Source: Planctomycetota bacterium | Lineage (GTDB): Bacteria > Planctomycetota > Phycisphaerae > Sedimentisphaerales > Anaerobacaceae | Assembly: GCA_022566315.1 (NCBI GenBank) | Contig: JADFJC010000029.1 | Coordinates: forward strand, 1 to 32,216 | Direction: 5' to 3' | Length of the DNA stretch: 32,216 bases | In this document: in pieces, positions 7,467 to 15,103 of the stretch | How the letters are laid out: every line of letters starts with the position of its first letter | Position numbering within the stretch: the first letter of the stretch is position 1 | Made by a program: the position numbers and the translations under genes | The notes under the pieces: model-generated | The model's database searches: none | What the model was told of the DNA's origin: nothing | Seen by the model: the letters and a program-made list of their open reading frames with translations, nothing else

Positions 7467-8861
7467 ATGAGAGGATTGAAGCAAGGATATAAATGGTCGC
7501 TGACAGTATTTGCTGCGACGTTGATGTTGGTGTGCGTCCAGGCCCGGGCGGCGGGCGCTTCGACAAATAGGATAGAGATTTATAAGCCAAATCCGGCATA
7601 CTGGCAGTATAAGGGTAAGCCCGTTCTGCTGATAGGTGGTACTCAAGACGACAATCTTTTTCAGATTCCGAATTTGAAAGAGCACCTGGACCTGCTCAAG
7701 GCGGTGGGCGGTAACTATGTGCGCAACACTATGTCCAGCCGAGACCAAGGCAATGTCTGGCCATTCAAAAAAGTAAACGGCAAATACAACCTGGACCAGT
7801 GGAACGCAGAATACTGGCGGAGGTTCGAGAAGTTCCTTAAACTGACAAATCAGCGGGATATTATTGTTCAGATAGAAGTCTGGGCGACTTTCGATTATTA
7901 TCGCGATAACTGGGCGGTCAATCCGTTCAACCCGAAGAATAATATCAACTACACCGCTAAACAGACAGGGCTGCCTGAACGGGTCAACAGTCATCCGACC
8001 CGTACGGATAACAATTTTTTCTGGTCGGTGCCGGCTGAACGCAATCAGAAGACTGTGCTCAAATATCAGCGGCGATTTGTTGACAAAATACTTTCTTATT
8101 CGCTGAGGTTCGGCAACGTGCTTTACTGTATGGACAACGAAACATCGGTAACGCCGGAGTGGGGCAAATACTGGTCGCAATACATCAAGGCAAAAGCCAA
8201 AGCAGCCGGCCTGCGCGTTCAAACGACGGAGATGTGGGACAAGTGGGACCTGGCGCATCCACAGCACAATCCAACATTTGACCATCCGGAAACTTATTCG
8301 TTTGTGGACATCTCACAGAACAACCATCAAAAAGGACAGACACACTGGGACAATGCGCAGCGTCAGCGGGCACGAATAGCTGACAACGTTCGCCCGCTGA
8401 ACAATGTGAAAATCTACGGTGCCGATACCGGCAGATTCGGTAACGACAGAGACGGTGCCGAAAGGTTCTGGCGCAATATCTTCGGTGGATTGGCATCAGC
8501 CCGGTTCCATCGTCCGGATTCGGGGCTGGGCTTGGGTGAAAAGGCACAGGCGAATATCCGGAGTATGCGGTTAATTACGGATAAGATGAATATTTTTAAG
8601 TGTGCGTCCGGCAATAATTTGCTTTCGGACAGGAAATCTAACGAAGCCTACTGTCTGGCAAACCCGGGTACTGAATATGCGGTCTATTTTCCCAACGGCG
8701 GTGAAGTAACACTGAATATCAGGGCGCTGAAAAAGCCTGCTACAGTTCGCTGGCTGGATATAATGAAATGTAAATGGTCAAGTCCTGAACGTATTAAAGG
8801 CAAAAGCAAGCTCACGTTACGCTGTCCATCAAAGGGCTATTGGGCGGTCCTGGTTCAATAG
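7467..8861 (+). CDS. Secreted glycoside-hydrolase-like protein (DUF4038-like barrel, C-terminal beta domain)
   Basis: A 464-residue protein with a signal peptide (hydrophobic core about residues 10-25, cleavage near ARAAGA). A TIM-barrel-like body begins at PNPAYWQYKGKPVLLIGGTQ, the usual opening of DUF4038/GH140-type proteins. Candidate acid/base is Glu225 in CMDNETS at the end of a beta strand; a candidate nucleophile or second acidic residue is Glu255 in TTEMWDKW. The last 80 or so residues (from NEAYCLANPGTEYAVYFPNG) form a small beta domain resembling the putative collagen-binding domain that often ends such proteins. It should act in the periplasm or at the surface on polysaccharide. 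An AGAAAG site lies upstream of the ATG. No precise substrate is claimed; catalytic residues are guesses from clan A logic. Confidence 0.75.
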   Translation: MRGLKQGYKWSLTVFAATLMLVCVQARAAGASTNRIEIYKPNPAYWQYKGKPVLLIGGTQDDNLFQIPNLKEHLDLLKAVGGNYVRNTMSSRDQGNVWPFKKVNGKYNLDQWNAEYWRRFEKFLKLTNQRDIIVQIEVWATFDYYRDNWAVNPFNPKNNINYTAKQTGLPERVNSHPTRTDNNFFWSVPAERNQKTVLKYQRRFVDKILSYSLRFGNVLYCMDNETSVTPEWGKYWSQYIKAKAKAAGLRVQTTEMWDKWDLAHPQHNPTFDHPETYSFVDISQNNHQKGQTHWDNAQRQRARIADNVRPLNNVKIYGADTGRFGNDRDGAERFWRNIFGGLASARFHRPDSGLGLGEKAQANIRSMRLITDKMNIFKCASGNNLLSDRKSNEAYCLANPGTEYAVYFPNGGEVTLNIRALKKPATVRWLDIMKCKWSSPERIKGKSKLTLRCPSKGYWAVLVQ

Positions 8862-8919
8862 CGAACTTGATAGCTGTGTGCGACTCGTGCTACGGCAGCG
8901 ACTTCGCAGAGTAGTACAA

Positions 8920-10266
8920 ATGAAGAATAGAAAACAAATATATACGGTCAGCCAGGTCAATTCATTAATCAAAGTGGCTCTCGAAGAGAATCTGCCTTCA
9001 CGGCTGATAATCAGAGGCGAAATAAGCGACTTCAAACATCATACAAGCGGGCACTGTTACTTTTCGCTGAAAGACCAAAGCGGGATACTGCCGTGTGTTA
9101 TGTGGGCGAGCAAGTTCAGAAGTGTCAAGTTTTCGCCTGAGGACGGAATGGCGGTATTGGCGACAGGTCATATCGACGTCTATACGGTCGGGGGCAAATA
9201 TCAGCTTTATGTCGATAAGCTGGAGCCGGAAGGTGTTGGTGCGCTTCAGTTGGCTTTCGAGCAAATGGTAAAAAAACTTCAAGCCGAGGGGCTTTTTGAC
9301 GATGTGCATAAAAAACCAATTCCGACATATCCGGAAAGGATAGGGATACTGACCAGCGAATCGGGTGCGGCGGTGCACGATATAATCGACAGCATTCACT
9401 ACCGCTGGCCCTGCGTGAAGCTGTTTTTTTATCCGGTACCGGTTCAGGGTAAAGGGGCTGCGGAAAAAATCGCGGCGGCGTTGCGGGACATAAACAGACG
9501 CAATAAAGAGCTTAAACTCGATGTTCTGATTGTCGGTAGAGGCGGCGGAGCGTTGGAGGACTTATGGGCCTTCAATGAGGAAGTTTTGGCCAGGGCGATT
9601 TTCGATTCGAAGATACCTGTCATAAGTGCGGTTGGGCACGAGGTCGATGTTACGGTTGCAGATTTCGTGGCCGATGCCAGGGCATCAACGCCGACAAAAG
9701 CAGGCGTTGTGGCAGTTCCGGATATGCAGGAAGTTTTAGGGCAGTTGATTAGTATGGAACGCAGATTAACAGGCCAAACAAAGGCGAGGGTGAAACTGGC
9801 ACAGCAAAAATTGGAGATTATTTTGGCTAATGCGGTTTTTCGAAATCCACTTCTGCTCGTTCAAAATAGCCGGCAGCAATTGGATGAGCTAAGCGCAGAG
9901 TTGGCCGAAACGATAAAAGAGCTGCTGGCCGGAGCGCGTGAAAAACTCTCGGCGGCTTATGAGCAGATTGTCAGGATCGAGCCGCATCGGCTCCTGGGAA
10001 ACAAAACAGTCGAATTGAACAACTGGCAGGATGAACGTGAGGGGATAAGTGTAATTATTAATAACAGCCGGATGCAGCTTACAGCGCAGGCTAATCGCCT
10101 GGCAGGTTTGAATCCCAAATCGGTTCTGCAGCGAGGATACAGCATCACCACCAACAAAAAGACAGGCTTGGTGGTAAGAACTTTAGAGGATGTCCGAATC
10201 GGAGACCGTTTAATTACGGAGCTTGCGGAGGAGAATTTGATTGAAAGTAAGGTAACAAAAAAGTAA
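8920..10266 (+). CDS. xseA: Exodeoxyribonuclease VII large subunit
   Basis: The catalytic large subunit of exonuclease VII, which degrades single-stranded DNA from both ends in a metal-independent manner, in complex with several XseB chains. From the ATG at 8920 it has 448 residues, the family's normal size. Residues 1-100 are the OB-fold DNA-binding domain (IYTVSQVNSLIK, then HCYFSLKDQ). The nuclease core shows ILTSESGAAVHDI and VGRGGGALEDLWAFNEE, followed by SAVGHEVDVTVADFVADARA. The C-terminal part is coiled coil that binds XseB, ending with the family motif VLQRGYSI. An in-frame GTG at 8878 would add 14 Arg-rich residues unlike the family, so the ATG is preferred although its ribosome site is weak. 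xseB follows 61 nt downstream on the same strand. Confidence 0.95.
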   Translation: MKNRKQIYTVSQVNSLIKVALEENLPSRLIIRGEISDFKHHTSGHCYFSLKDQSGILPCVMWASKFRSVKFSPEDGMAVLATGHIDVYTVGGKYQLYVDKLEPEGVGALQLAFEQMVKKLQAEGLFDDVHKKPIPTYPERIGILTSESGAAVHDIIDSIHYRWPCVKLFFYPVPVQGKGAAEKIAAALRDINRRNKELKLDVLIVGRGGGALEDLWAFNEEVLARAIFDSKIPVISAVGHEVDVTVADFVADARASTPTKAGVVAVPDMQEVLGQLISMERRLTGQTKARVKLAQQKLEIILANAVFRNPLLLVQNSRQQLDELSAELAETIKELLAGAREKLSAAYEQIVRIEPHRLLGNKTVELNNWQDEREGISVIINNSRMQLTAQANRLAGLNPKSVLQRGYSITTNKKTGLVVRTLEDVRIGDRLITELAEENLIESKVTKK

Positions 10267-10327
10267 AAAGGAACATGGACTAACACTGACTACAAAAAAA
10301 CAGCGGTAAAAAATAAAAGGAAAAGAG

Positions 10328-10549
10328 ATGGCAGGCGAGAAGCGAAAAAATGACCTCGGCGGATTGAGCTTTGAGGAGGCGATAAAAGAGCTTACAAATA
10401 TTGTCGGTAAGATTGAGCAGGGCCAAATACCTTTACAGGACAGCCTGCAGCAGTACGAAAGAGGAATGGCTTTGATTAAGTACTGCAGGACAATACTTCA
10501 AAAGGCAGAAAAACGCATTGAGAAGATAACCGAGTTGGAAGACAAATGA
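10328..10549 (+). CDS. xseB: Exodeoxyribonuclease VII small subunit
   Basis: A 73-residue protein with the standard XseB signature: LSFEEAIKELTNIVGKIEQG near residues 14-33, PLQDSLQQYERGMALIKYC, and a charged C-terminal helix. Several copies form a helical bundle on the XseA coiled coil and control its activity. A strong AAGGAAAAG site precedes the ATG. It follows xseA closely, the normal arrangement. Confidence 0.95.
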   Translation: MAGEKRKNDLGGLSFEEAIKELTNIVGKIEQGQIPLQDSLQQYERGMALIKYCRTILQKAEKRIEKITELEDK

Positions 10550-10617
10550 CAGACGACAGAGCCCTGAGCGTGAGCGAGGGGTAAAAGAAAAAACGAAGGA
10601 TGATAGCGCAAGGTAAG

Positions 10618-10659
10618 CAATACGATATACGCAGTACGAGATACGCAATACGAGAAGCG
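10618..10659 (+). repeat. Three tandem 14-nt units abutting tRNA-Leu
   Basis: CAATACGATATACG (10618), CAGTACGAGATACG (10632) and CAATACGAGAAGCG (10646) are head-to-tail units differing by a few bases. The last one overlaps the first three bases of the tRNA. Similar TACGAAATACGAGAT strings recur in spacers near 22921 and 24697. Confidence 0.6.
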
Positions 10660-10741
10660 AGCGTGGCGGAATTGGCAGACGCGCCAGGTTTAGGTCCTGG
10701 TGTCCGTTATGGACGTGGAGGTTCGAGTCCTCTCGCTCGCA
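10657..10741 (+). tRNA. tRNA-Leu (anticodon TAG)
   Basis: An 85-nt class II tRNA. The acceptor stem GCGAGCG (10657-10663) pairs perfectly with CGCTCGC (10734-10740), with discriminator A at 10741. The anticodon stem CCAGG/CCTGG encloses loop TTTAGGT with anticodon TAG at 10691-10693, reading CUA and other CUN codons. A long variable arm (GTCCGTTATGGAC) is typical for leucine, and the T-loop is GTTCGAGTC. CCA is not encoded. The downstream gene starts 33 nt later. Confidence 0.97.
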
Positions 10742-10774
10742 GTTTTTGGTAGTGTGAATGTGGAGAAAAGTCTA

Positions 10775-11641
10775 ATGAGGTATAGGGCAGTCGGGGCGGT
10801 TGTTTGCATATCGGTTATTCTGTTGCTTAGTTCGTGTAGCTCACCTGTTCGAGAAGTAAAAGAAGTAAGTTTCGAGCCGATTACTGCAATATTGGGGGCG
10901 TTTGAAATAGAAATCACACTGCTTGAGGATAAGCTGACAGATACGCAGGAACAGAGAATCGAAGGAATCAGATTTGTCAGTGGGAAACTGAGCGGCAAAA
11001 GAGTTGTCATTGCCTGGACGGGTATAGGCAAAGTCAACGCCGCTATGACAACTACGCTGCTGATAGAGCACTTCAAACCGAACAAAGTAATCTTTACGGG
11101 TATTGCAGGAGCTGTGAACCAGCAGTTGCAGCCGGGTGACATAGTGATAGCCGAGAAAACGGCGCACCATGATATGGGAACAATCTGGCCGGAGGGTCTA
11201 TACCATAAAGGCGTGAAGAACCGCCTGGACGGCTGGGAGAACCCGGTTTTCTTCCCTGCGGATGAGCGGCTTTTGGAATTAGCCGAGCGAGCAGCCGAAC
11301 AAATCGAGCTTGGAACAATCCAGATGAGTACAACAAACCGAGCACCGAAGATTGTCAAGGGCGTGGTTGTTACAGGTGATGCTTTTATCGCCTCAACTGA
11401 CAAGTGCATTGAATTGCGCAAGAAGCTCGGCGCTGACGCAGTAGAGATGGAAGGCGCAGCGGTAGCTCAAATCTGCTATCAGCGCCGAATCGGGTGTCTT
11501 GTGATACGCAGTATCAGCGATAAGGCCGATGAGGGTGCGGTACTGGATAAGCAAACGTTTTACATAATGGCTGCTAAAAATTCTGCCATGCTGGTCGCTG
11601 AATTGGTCGGGCTTTTAGGGACGGAACTTCCTGAGGAATGA
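10775..11641 (+). CDS. 5'-methylthioadenosine/S-adenosylhomocysteine nucleosidase-like lipoprotein
   Basis: A 288-residue member of the PNP_UDP_1 / MTAN family, which cleaves the adenine N-glycosidic bond of MTA or SAH. The start is the ATG at 10775 with GGAG 9 nt upstream; an earlier in-frame start at 10700 would lie inside the tRNA gene. Unusually, it opens with a lipoprotein signal, ILLLSSCSS, with the lipid-accepting Cys at residue 21. The enzyme fold then follows: ILGAFEIEITLL (the second Glu aligns with E. coli Glu12), WTGIGKVNAA, FTGIAGAVNQQLQPGD, GADAVEMEGAAVAQ (Glu174 equivalent) and IRSISDKAD (Asp197 equivalent). All key residues are kept, so activity is expected, but in the envelope rather than the cytosol. 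Substrate could also be another nucleoside. Confidence 0.85.
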   Translation: MRYRAVGAVVCISVILLLSSCSSPVREVKEVSFEPITAILGAFEIEITLLEDKLTDTQEQRIEGIRFVSGKLSGKRVVIAWTGIGKVNAAMTTTLLIEHFKPNKVIFTGIAGAVNQQLQPGDIVIAEKTAHHDMGTIWPEGLYHKGVKNRLDGWENPVFFPADERLLELAERAAEQIELGTIQMSTTNRAPKIVKGVVVTGDAFIASTDKCIELRKKLGADAVEMEGAAVAQICYQRRIGCLVIRSISDKADEGAVLDKQTFYIMAAKNSAMLVAELVGLLGTELPEE

Positions 11642-11660
11642 GGAATGACACAAGAAACAG

Positions 11661-11706
11661 TTGCCTGCACCTGCGCTGGGCAGGTGCAGGCAGGTGGGCA
11701 CAGGTG
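11661..11706. repeat. GC-rich palindromic repeat, copy 1
   Basis: GCCTGCACCTGC and GCAGGTGCAGGC form a perfect 12-bp stem around GCTGG, followed by AGGTGGGCACAGGTG. The same sequence, with an internal 23-nt addition, recurs at 13586-13655. It sits between two co-directional genes. Confidence 0.75.
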
Positions 11707-11723
11707 TGCAATAAGGCAAAAAG

Positions 11724-12185
11724 ATGGAGATTAAGATTACGAGTTCGGCCTTTGAGGACGGCGGTTTGATACCGGCCAAATACACCTGCGATGGTGCGGA
11801 TGTCTCGCCGCCGTTGCAGTGGGATGCAGTCCCTGAAGGCACCAAGAGTATCGCCCTTATATGCGATGACCCGGATGCACCGATGGGTACGTGGGTGCAC
11901 TGGGTTCTGTTTAATCTGCCGAGCGATGCCAAAGAGCTGGCGGAGAACATCCCGACCGAGGAGACTTTGCCCAATGGAGCTAAGCAGGGTGTTAACGACT
12001 TTGGCAGAATCGGCTATGGCGGTCCGTGTCCCCCCGGCGGCACGCACAGATACTTCTTTAAGATTTATGCGCTCGATACGGAAGTTGGCCTCCAGGCCGG
12101 CGCCGATAAACGCCGGCTGCTCAAAACGATGGAAGGACATATCCTCGGACAGGACCAGTTGATAGGCAAATACAAAAGACAATAA
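11724..12185 (+). CDS. YbhB/YbcL-family (PEBP, Raf-kinase-inhibitor-like) protein
   Basis: A 153-residue protein of the phosphatidylethanolamine-binding family, standard bacterial length, without signal peptide. Family landmarks run in order: FEDGGLIPAKYTCDGADVSP, SIALICDDPDAP with WVHWVLFNLP (the conserved D-P-D-x-P and H of the anion pocket), GGPCPPGGTHRYFFKIYALD, and a closing helix ending GQDQLIGKYKR. E. coli homologues have no settled biochemical role; a ligand-binding function is likely. AAGG lies 8 nt before the ATG. It is preceded by the GC-rich palindrome and converges with the FHA gene. Confidence 0.93.
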   Translation: MEIKITSSAFEDGGLIPAKYTCDGADVSPPLQWDAVPEGTKSIALICDDPDAPMGTWVHWVLFNLPSDAKELAENIPTEETLPNGAKQGVNDFGRIGYGGPCPPGGTHRYFFKIYALDTEVGLQAGADKRRLLKTMEGHILGQDQLIGKYKRQ

Positions 12186-12231
12186 GCCGGTAAATGGTCG
12201 TTTGTTGTCCGTGGTCTGGGCACAGCAGGAT

Positions 12232-12483
12232 TCAGAAGTTTTCTATGATTGCCGCTGTGTGGATTGCTTTATCGTTTAGATACGTTTTGTTGGCCGAATC
12301 CAGGTCCTCGACCACCCATTTTCCTTCCTGCGTAGTAAAGATTGCAGCGTGCTGTCTCAATACCGCTCTGTCAGGCAAAAATACCTGGCTGTGCGCATGT
12401 CTGCCGATATAAACCCCGACTAAATCGGGGTCGAATCGAAAGTCGTTGACGGTTTGACCATTTCGTTTTACAACCAAACGCAT
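12232..12483 (-). CDS. Small FHA-domain protein, C-terminally short
   Basis: An 83-residue protein consisting only of a forkhead-associated domain, which binds phosphothreonine peptides. Visible core: GVYIGRHAHSQVFLPDRAVL, RQHAAIF, then WVVEDLDSANKTYLNDKAI, matching the GR..S....S..HA..N consensus except that the usual Ser before RQHA is Leu. The domain's last beta strands are missing: translation stops right after AAIIENF. It is either a minimal FHA or a gene truncated at its 3' end. GGGAG lies 8 nt before the second ATG (12483), making that the start instead of 12501. It has its own near-consensus promoter (12526-12554). No kinase or phosphatase gene is adjacent. Confidence 0.8.
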   Translation of the reverse strand: MRLVVKRNGQTVNDFRFDPDLVGVYIGRHAHSQVFLPDRAVLRQHAAIFTTQEGKWVVEDLDSANKTYLNDKAIHTAAIIENF

Positions 12484-12525
12484 CTGCTTTTCTCCCTGCA
12501 TATTGGTTCTAAAGATCTATTTGTA

Positions 12526-12554
12526 ATTATCCACAATTTGGCACAATTTGTCAA
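12526..12554 (-). promoter_or_regulatory. Near-consensus sigma-70 promoter for the FHA gene
   Basis: On the minus strand TTGACA (12554-12549) and GATAAT (12531-12526) are 17 nt apart, about 43 nt before the start codon. It is the best-matching promoter in the window. Confidence 0.75.
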
Positions 12555-12561
12555 ACAAAAC

Positions 12562-12600
12562 AATCCTTCGACTTTGCTCAGGATGGTGAGCCTGTCGAAC
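12562..12600. repeat. Dispersed hairpin repeat of the TTCGAC...GTCGAA type
   Basis: TTCGAC..TGCTCA and TGAGC..GTCGAA form an imperfect stem around GGATGG. The wording (CTTCGACTTTGCTCAGGA, GTGAGCCTGTCGAA) is that of a palindromic spacer repeat I recall from many environmental genomes. Single copy in this window. Confidence 0.6.
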
Positions 12601-12635
12601 CATTGCCGGTGCTGGAGAAATCTCCCGACAAGGGC

Positions 12636-12665
12636 TTGCATTACCACGACCGTTTGTGATATAAT
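12636..12665 (+). promoter_or_regulatory. Promoter for the first pseudopilin gene
   Basis: TTGCAT (12636-12641) and TATAAT (12660-12665) are 18 nt apart, giving a leader of roughly 85 nt before the ATG at 12758. Confidence 0.5.
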
Positions 12666-12757
12666 TATGGCAGAGAAATACACCAGTGAGGCCCATCATC
12701 TCTAAAAAATTGTTGGTTTAAGAAAACCTTCTCTAAAAGGGAAGGAAAGGATTTGTC

Positions 12758-13576
12758 ATGCGCAAAGGAAAAGGCTTTACCTTAATAGAGCTTTTGGTGG
12801 TGATTGCCATTATCGCATTATTGATGGCGATATTGATGCCGGCTTTACAGCGGGTAAGGAAACAGGCCAGAAGCGTTGTGTGCCTAAACAGGCTCAAGCA
12901 GTGGGGCGTGTTTTTTGCGATGTACGCCGACGACTACGATGGACGATTCATGGTGGGCCATAGGGCCCAGCCTACGTCCAATCGGTGGGTCAGCGCACTT
13001 GGGGACTACTATAAATGGGATGACGAGTTTACCTGTTGTCCGAACGCGACGAAGCCGTGGGTTGATGAGAATGGTCTCAGTGAGGGAGCCGAGGGAACGG
13101 ACGTCGGTGTGACCATGGCCTGGGGCTACATGAATCAGGAGCACTGGGCAAAGCCAATGAAGGGAAGTTACGGGATCAACGGCTATTGTGTTGATGCACC
13201 GCCAGGCCGGGAATCTCGCGGGGAAGCATCTTGGTACTGGCGCGGGCCGGCTGTGGCGGGGGCCGCGTACGTGCCCTTGTTCCTGGGCGCCCTGCGCTAT
13301 AATGGTGTAGTGGACTCAGTAGATGATCCTCCAGCATATGACGGCCAGGGGTGGGCTGAAGGTGGTGGCGGGCGTATGTTACGTTACTGTTTAAACCGCC
13401 ACGATGGGTTTGTAAACGGCCTTTTTCTGGATTTTTCTACCAGGAAAATAGGGCTTAAGGAGTTGTGGACGTTTAAGTGGCATCGCCAGTTCGACACCGC
13501 AGGCCCGTGGACCACAGCCGGCGGCGTCCAGCCCGAGAACTGGCCGCAATGGATGAGAAGCTTTAAGGACTACTGA
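12758..13576 (+). CDS. Pseudopilin-like protein (type IV prepilin N-terminus), paralogue 1
   Basis: A 272-residue protein with a class III prepilin signal: MRKGKG then [20 protein letters not shown], cleaved after Gly6 by prepilin peptidase and then N-methylated, leaving a hydrophobic helix that packs into a pseudopilus or anchors the protein. The body is secreted and contains Cys pairs (for instance [11 protein letters not shown]). The C-terminus carries a motif shared with the next gene: GLKELWT..WHR.FDT.GPWT and WP.WM then KDY. Families of such proteins are abundant in Planctomycetes, Lentisphaerae and Verrucomicrobia, usually without secretion genes nearby, as here. GGAAGGAAAGGA precedes the ATG. 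The role is unknown; they may coat the cell or assist export. Confidence 0.88.
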   Translation: MRKGKGFTLIELLVVIAIIALLMAILMPALQRVRKQARSVVCLNRLKQWGVFFAMYADDYDGRFMVGHRAQPTSNRWVSALGDYYKWDDEFTCCPNATKPWVDENGLSEGAEGTDVGVTMAWGYMNQEHWAKPMKGSYGINGYCVDAPPGRESRGEASWYWRGPAVAGAAYVPLFLGALRYNGVVDSVDDPPAYDGQGWAEGGGGRMLRYCLNRHDGFVNGLFLDFSTRKIGLKELWTFKWHRQFDTAGPWTTAGGVQPENWPQWMRSFKDY

Positions 13577-13585
13577 AAATTACGA

Positions 13586-13655
13586 TTGCCTGCACCTGCC
13601 CGGCGCACCTGTGCCCACCTGCGCTGGGCAGGTGCAGGCAGGTGGGCACAGGTGC
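13586..13655. repeat. GC-rich palindromic repeat, copy 2 (extended)
   Basis: Arms GCACCTGTGCCCACCTGC (13605-13622) and its exact complement (13638-13655) form an 18-bp perfect stem with a 15-nt loop. The outer parts match copy 1 at 11661. It lies just after the first pseudopilin stop, where it could stall or stabilise the transcript. Confidence 0.8.
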
Positions 13656-13742
13656 AAGAAAGAAACCGGCCTTGCTATTTGGTTGGCTTTCTGATAAACT
13701 CGTCTTGTAAGCACAAACAAGGTAAACAATAGAGGTAATATC

Positions 13743-14516
13743 GTGCACAAAGCAAGAGGTTTCACCTTAATAGAGCTTTTGGTCGTGATTGCCATTATCG
13801 CATTATTGATGGCGATATTGATGCCCTCGCTGCAGCGGGTCAAGAAACAGGCACAGGCAGTTGCCTGTATGTCCAACATCAAACAATGGTCCTACTGTTG
13901 GCATATGTATCTCGAGGACTCCGATGGAAAGTTTCCGAGTGGTGCCGGTGCCTCCGGAGATTGGCCAGATAAAATGCGACCATATTACAAGGACAGGGGG
14001 GCGTTGACCTTGTGTCCGTCAGCAACAAAACCTTATCTTGATGGAGGCAAGGTCCCCTTCGGAGCCTGGCGATGGACACCTGGAGGAGGAGGCTGGACAA
14101 ACTTTGCGAACAAGCCGGGTGAAGATTACGGCAGCTATGGCATGGATGAATGGCTCGGTGACCCGGAAAATGACAATGACAATTATTGGAGAACTCGAGA
14201 GCAAAAAAAGGCAAACAATATACCGATGTTTTTTGACTGTGTATTCATAGATACCTACGCTAATCATACTCAAGGCCCGCCTGATGTTGAAGGCCTTGTT
14301 ATACTGCCAAACGAAATGCACTTAGTATGCATCAACAGGCACAATGGCTATATAAATACCGTCTTCCTGGACCTTAATGTGAGGAAGGTCGGTCTAAAGG
14401 AGCTTTGGACGCTAAATTGGCACCGAAACTTTGATACTCAGGGTCCCTGGACCACAGCCGGCGGAGTCCAGCACGAGGACTGGCCGGTATGGATGAGAAA
14501 GCTTAAAGACTACTGA
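13743..14516 (+). CDS. Pseudopilin-like protein, paralogue 2 (GTG start)
   Basis: A 257-residue paralogue of the preceding gene. The start is GTG at 13743 with AGAGGT upstream; the prepilin signal is MHKARG then [13 protein letters not shown], cleaved after Gly6. The N-terminal 50 residues and the C-terminal 45 (GLKELWTLNWHRNFDTQG onward) are nearly the same as in the upstream protein, while the middle is largely different, including DYGSYGMDEWLGDPENDNDN. This suggests tandem duplication followed by change of the exposed domain. It sits 166 nt downstream, across the GC-rich palindrome. The gene converges with the zinc-ribbon gene at 14641. Confidence 0.88.
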   Translation: MHKARGFTLIELLVVIAIIALLMAILMPSLQRVKKQAQAVACMSNIKQWSYCWHMYLEDSDGKFPSGAGASGDWPDKMRPYYKDRGALTLCPSATKPYLDGGKVPFGAWRWTPGGGGWTNFANKPGEDYGSYGMDEWLGDPENDNDNYWRTREQKKANNIPMFFDCVFIDTYANHTQGPPDVEGLVILPNEMHLVCINRHNGYINTVFLDLNVRKVGLKELWTLNWHRNFDTQGPWTTAGGVQHEDWPVWMRKLKDY

Positions 14517-14640
14517 AAAACAACCGCTTCGCAGGGACGCCTGTGTTTTGGAAGCGACCTTACCTTTGGTTGGGGGTCTTTAATAAAACCTATCGGTCAA
14601 AAACAGAAAGAAAGTTCAATATTCTCACAAAATGGAAACC

Positions 14641-15096
14641 TTAAATTAGATAAGCCATCAATAGCAAAACTACGATGACCCAAAATGCTGTTGTTGCTGT
14701 TTCTCGCAGCTTGGGGTTCTTGATTTTACCTATTAAAAGTAAGGGCAGACCTACTATTAACATGACAGGGGCAAATATAATAATCATAAATAGATAAAAG
14801 CACCGGCGTTTTATTGATGTATCCTTCTCGTACCATATCTTGTGCCACATTATGCAAAAGCCCCCGAAGTTGAACCGAATCCGTACAAATGGGAGATAAG
14901 AGGCCATCGGGTTAATAACTGCGTTAGATCCACAATTGTAACAATAATATTGCAGCCGATGGCAGAGACTAAGACAGTTAGGGCAGAGAGGTTGGGCATC
15001 GTGCGGGATAAACCCATCATCAAGTTGCTCAGCTTCTTCAAAACTTCCTGTCGGCGGTTTGTTTTGGCTTCGTTCAGTCATATCATAACCAGGCAT
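14641..15096 (-). CDS. Zinc-ribbon membrane protein, function unknown
   Basis: A 151-residue protein. After an acidic N-terminus a zinc ribbon is formed by CPNC (Cys38, Cys41) and CYNC (Cys52, Cys55). Two hydrophobic segments follow, about residues 100-122 (YLFMIIIFAPVMLIVGLPLL) and 134-151 (TAFWVIVVLLLMAYLI). The likely topology is a cytoplasmic zinc ribbon on a two-pass membrane anchor. It starts 7 nt after the stop of the metallo-hydrolase gene on the same strand, so the two are probably co-transcribed. An alternative start is Met6. No ribosome site is obvious for either. The family is not recognised. Confidence 0.7.
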   Translation of the reverse strand: MPGYDMTERSQNKPPTGSFEEAEQLDDGFIPHDAQPLCPNCLSLCHRLQYYCYNCGSNAVINPMASYLPFVRIRFNFGGFCIMWHKIWYEKDTSIKRRCFYLFMIIIFAPVMLIVGLPLLLIGKIKNPKLRETATTAFWVIVVLLLMAYLI

Positions 15097-15103
15097 AGCA
15101 GCT

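Noticed and set aside
7452..8285. Minus-strand open frame of 277 codons over the secreted glycosidase-like gene
   Set aside because: Composition is Arg/Cys/His-rich without domains; the plus-strand frame has a signal peptide and recognisable fold.
10618..10659. Possible short CRISPR-like array
   Set aside because: Units are contiguous 14-mers with no spacers; no cas genes in the window.
10700..10774. Upstream start for the nucleosidase gene
   Set aside because: It would begin inside tRNA-Leu; the ATG at 10775 has a GGAG site and starts a lipoprotein signal.
10690..11421. Minus-strand open frame of 243 codons
   Set aside because: Overlaps the tRNA and the nucleosidase gene; Ser/Thr-rich antisense translation with no motif.
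12194..12705. Two plus-strand open frames opposite and beside the FHA gene
   Set aside because: No ribosome sites, Cys/Ser-rich text, and one runs through a known type of hairpin repeat.
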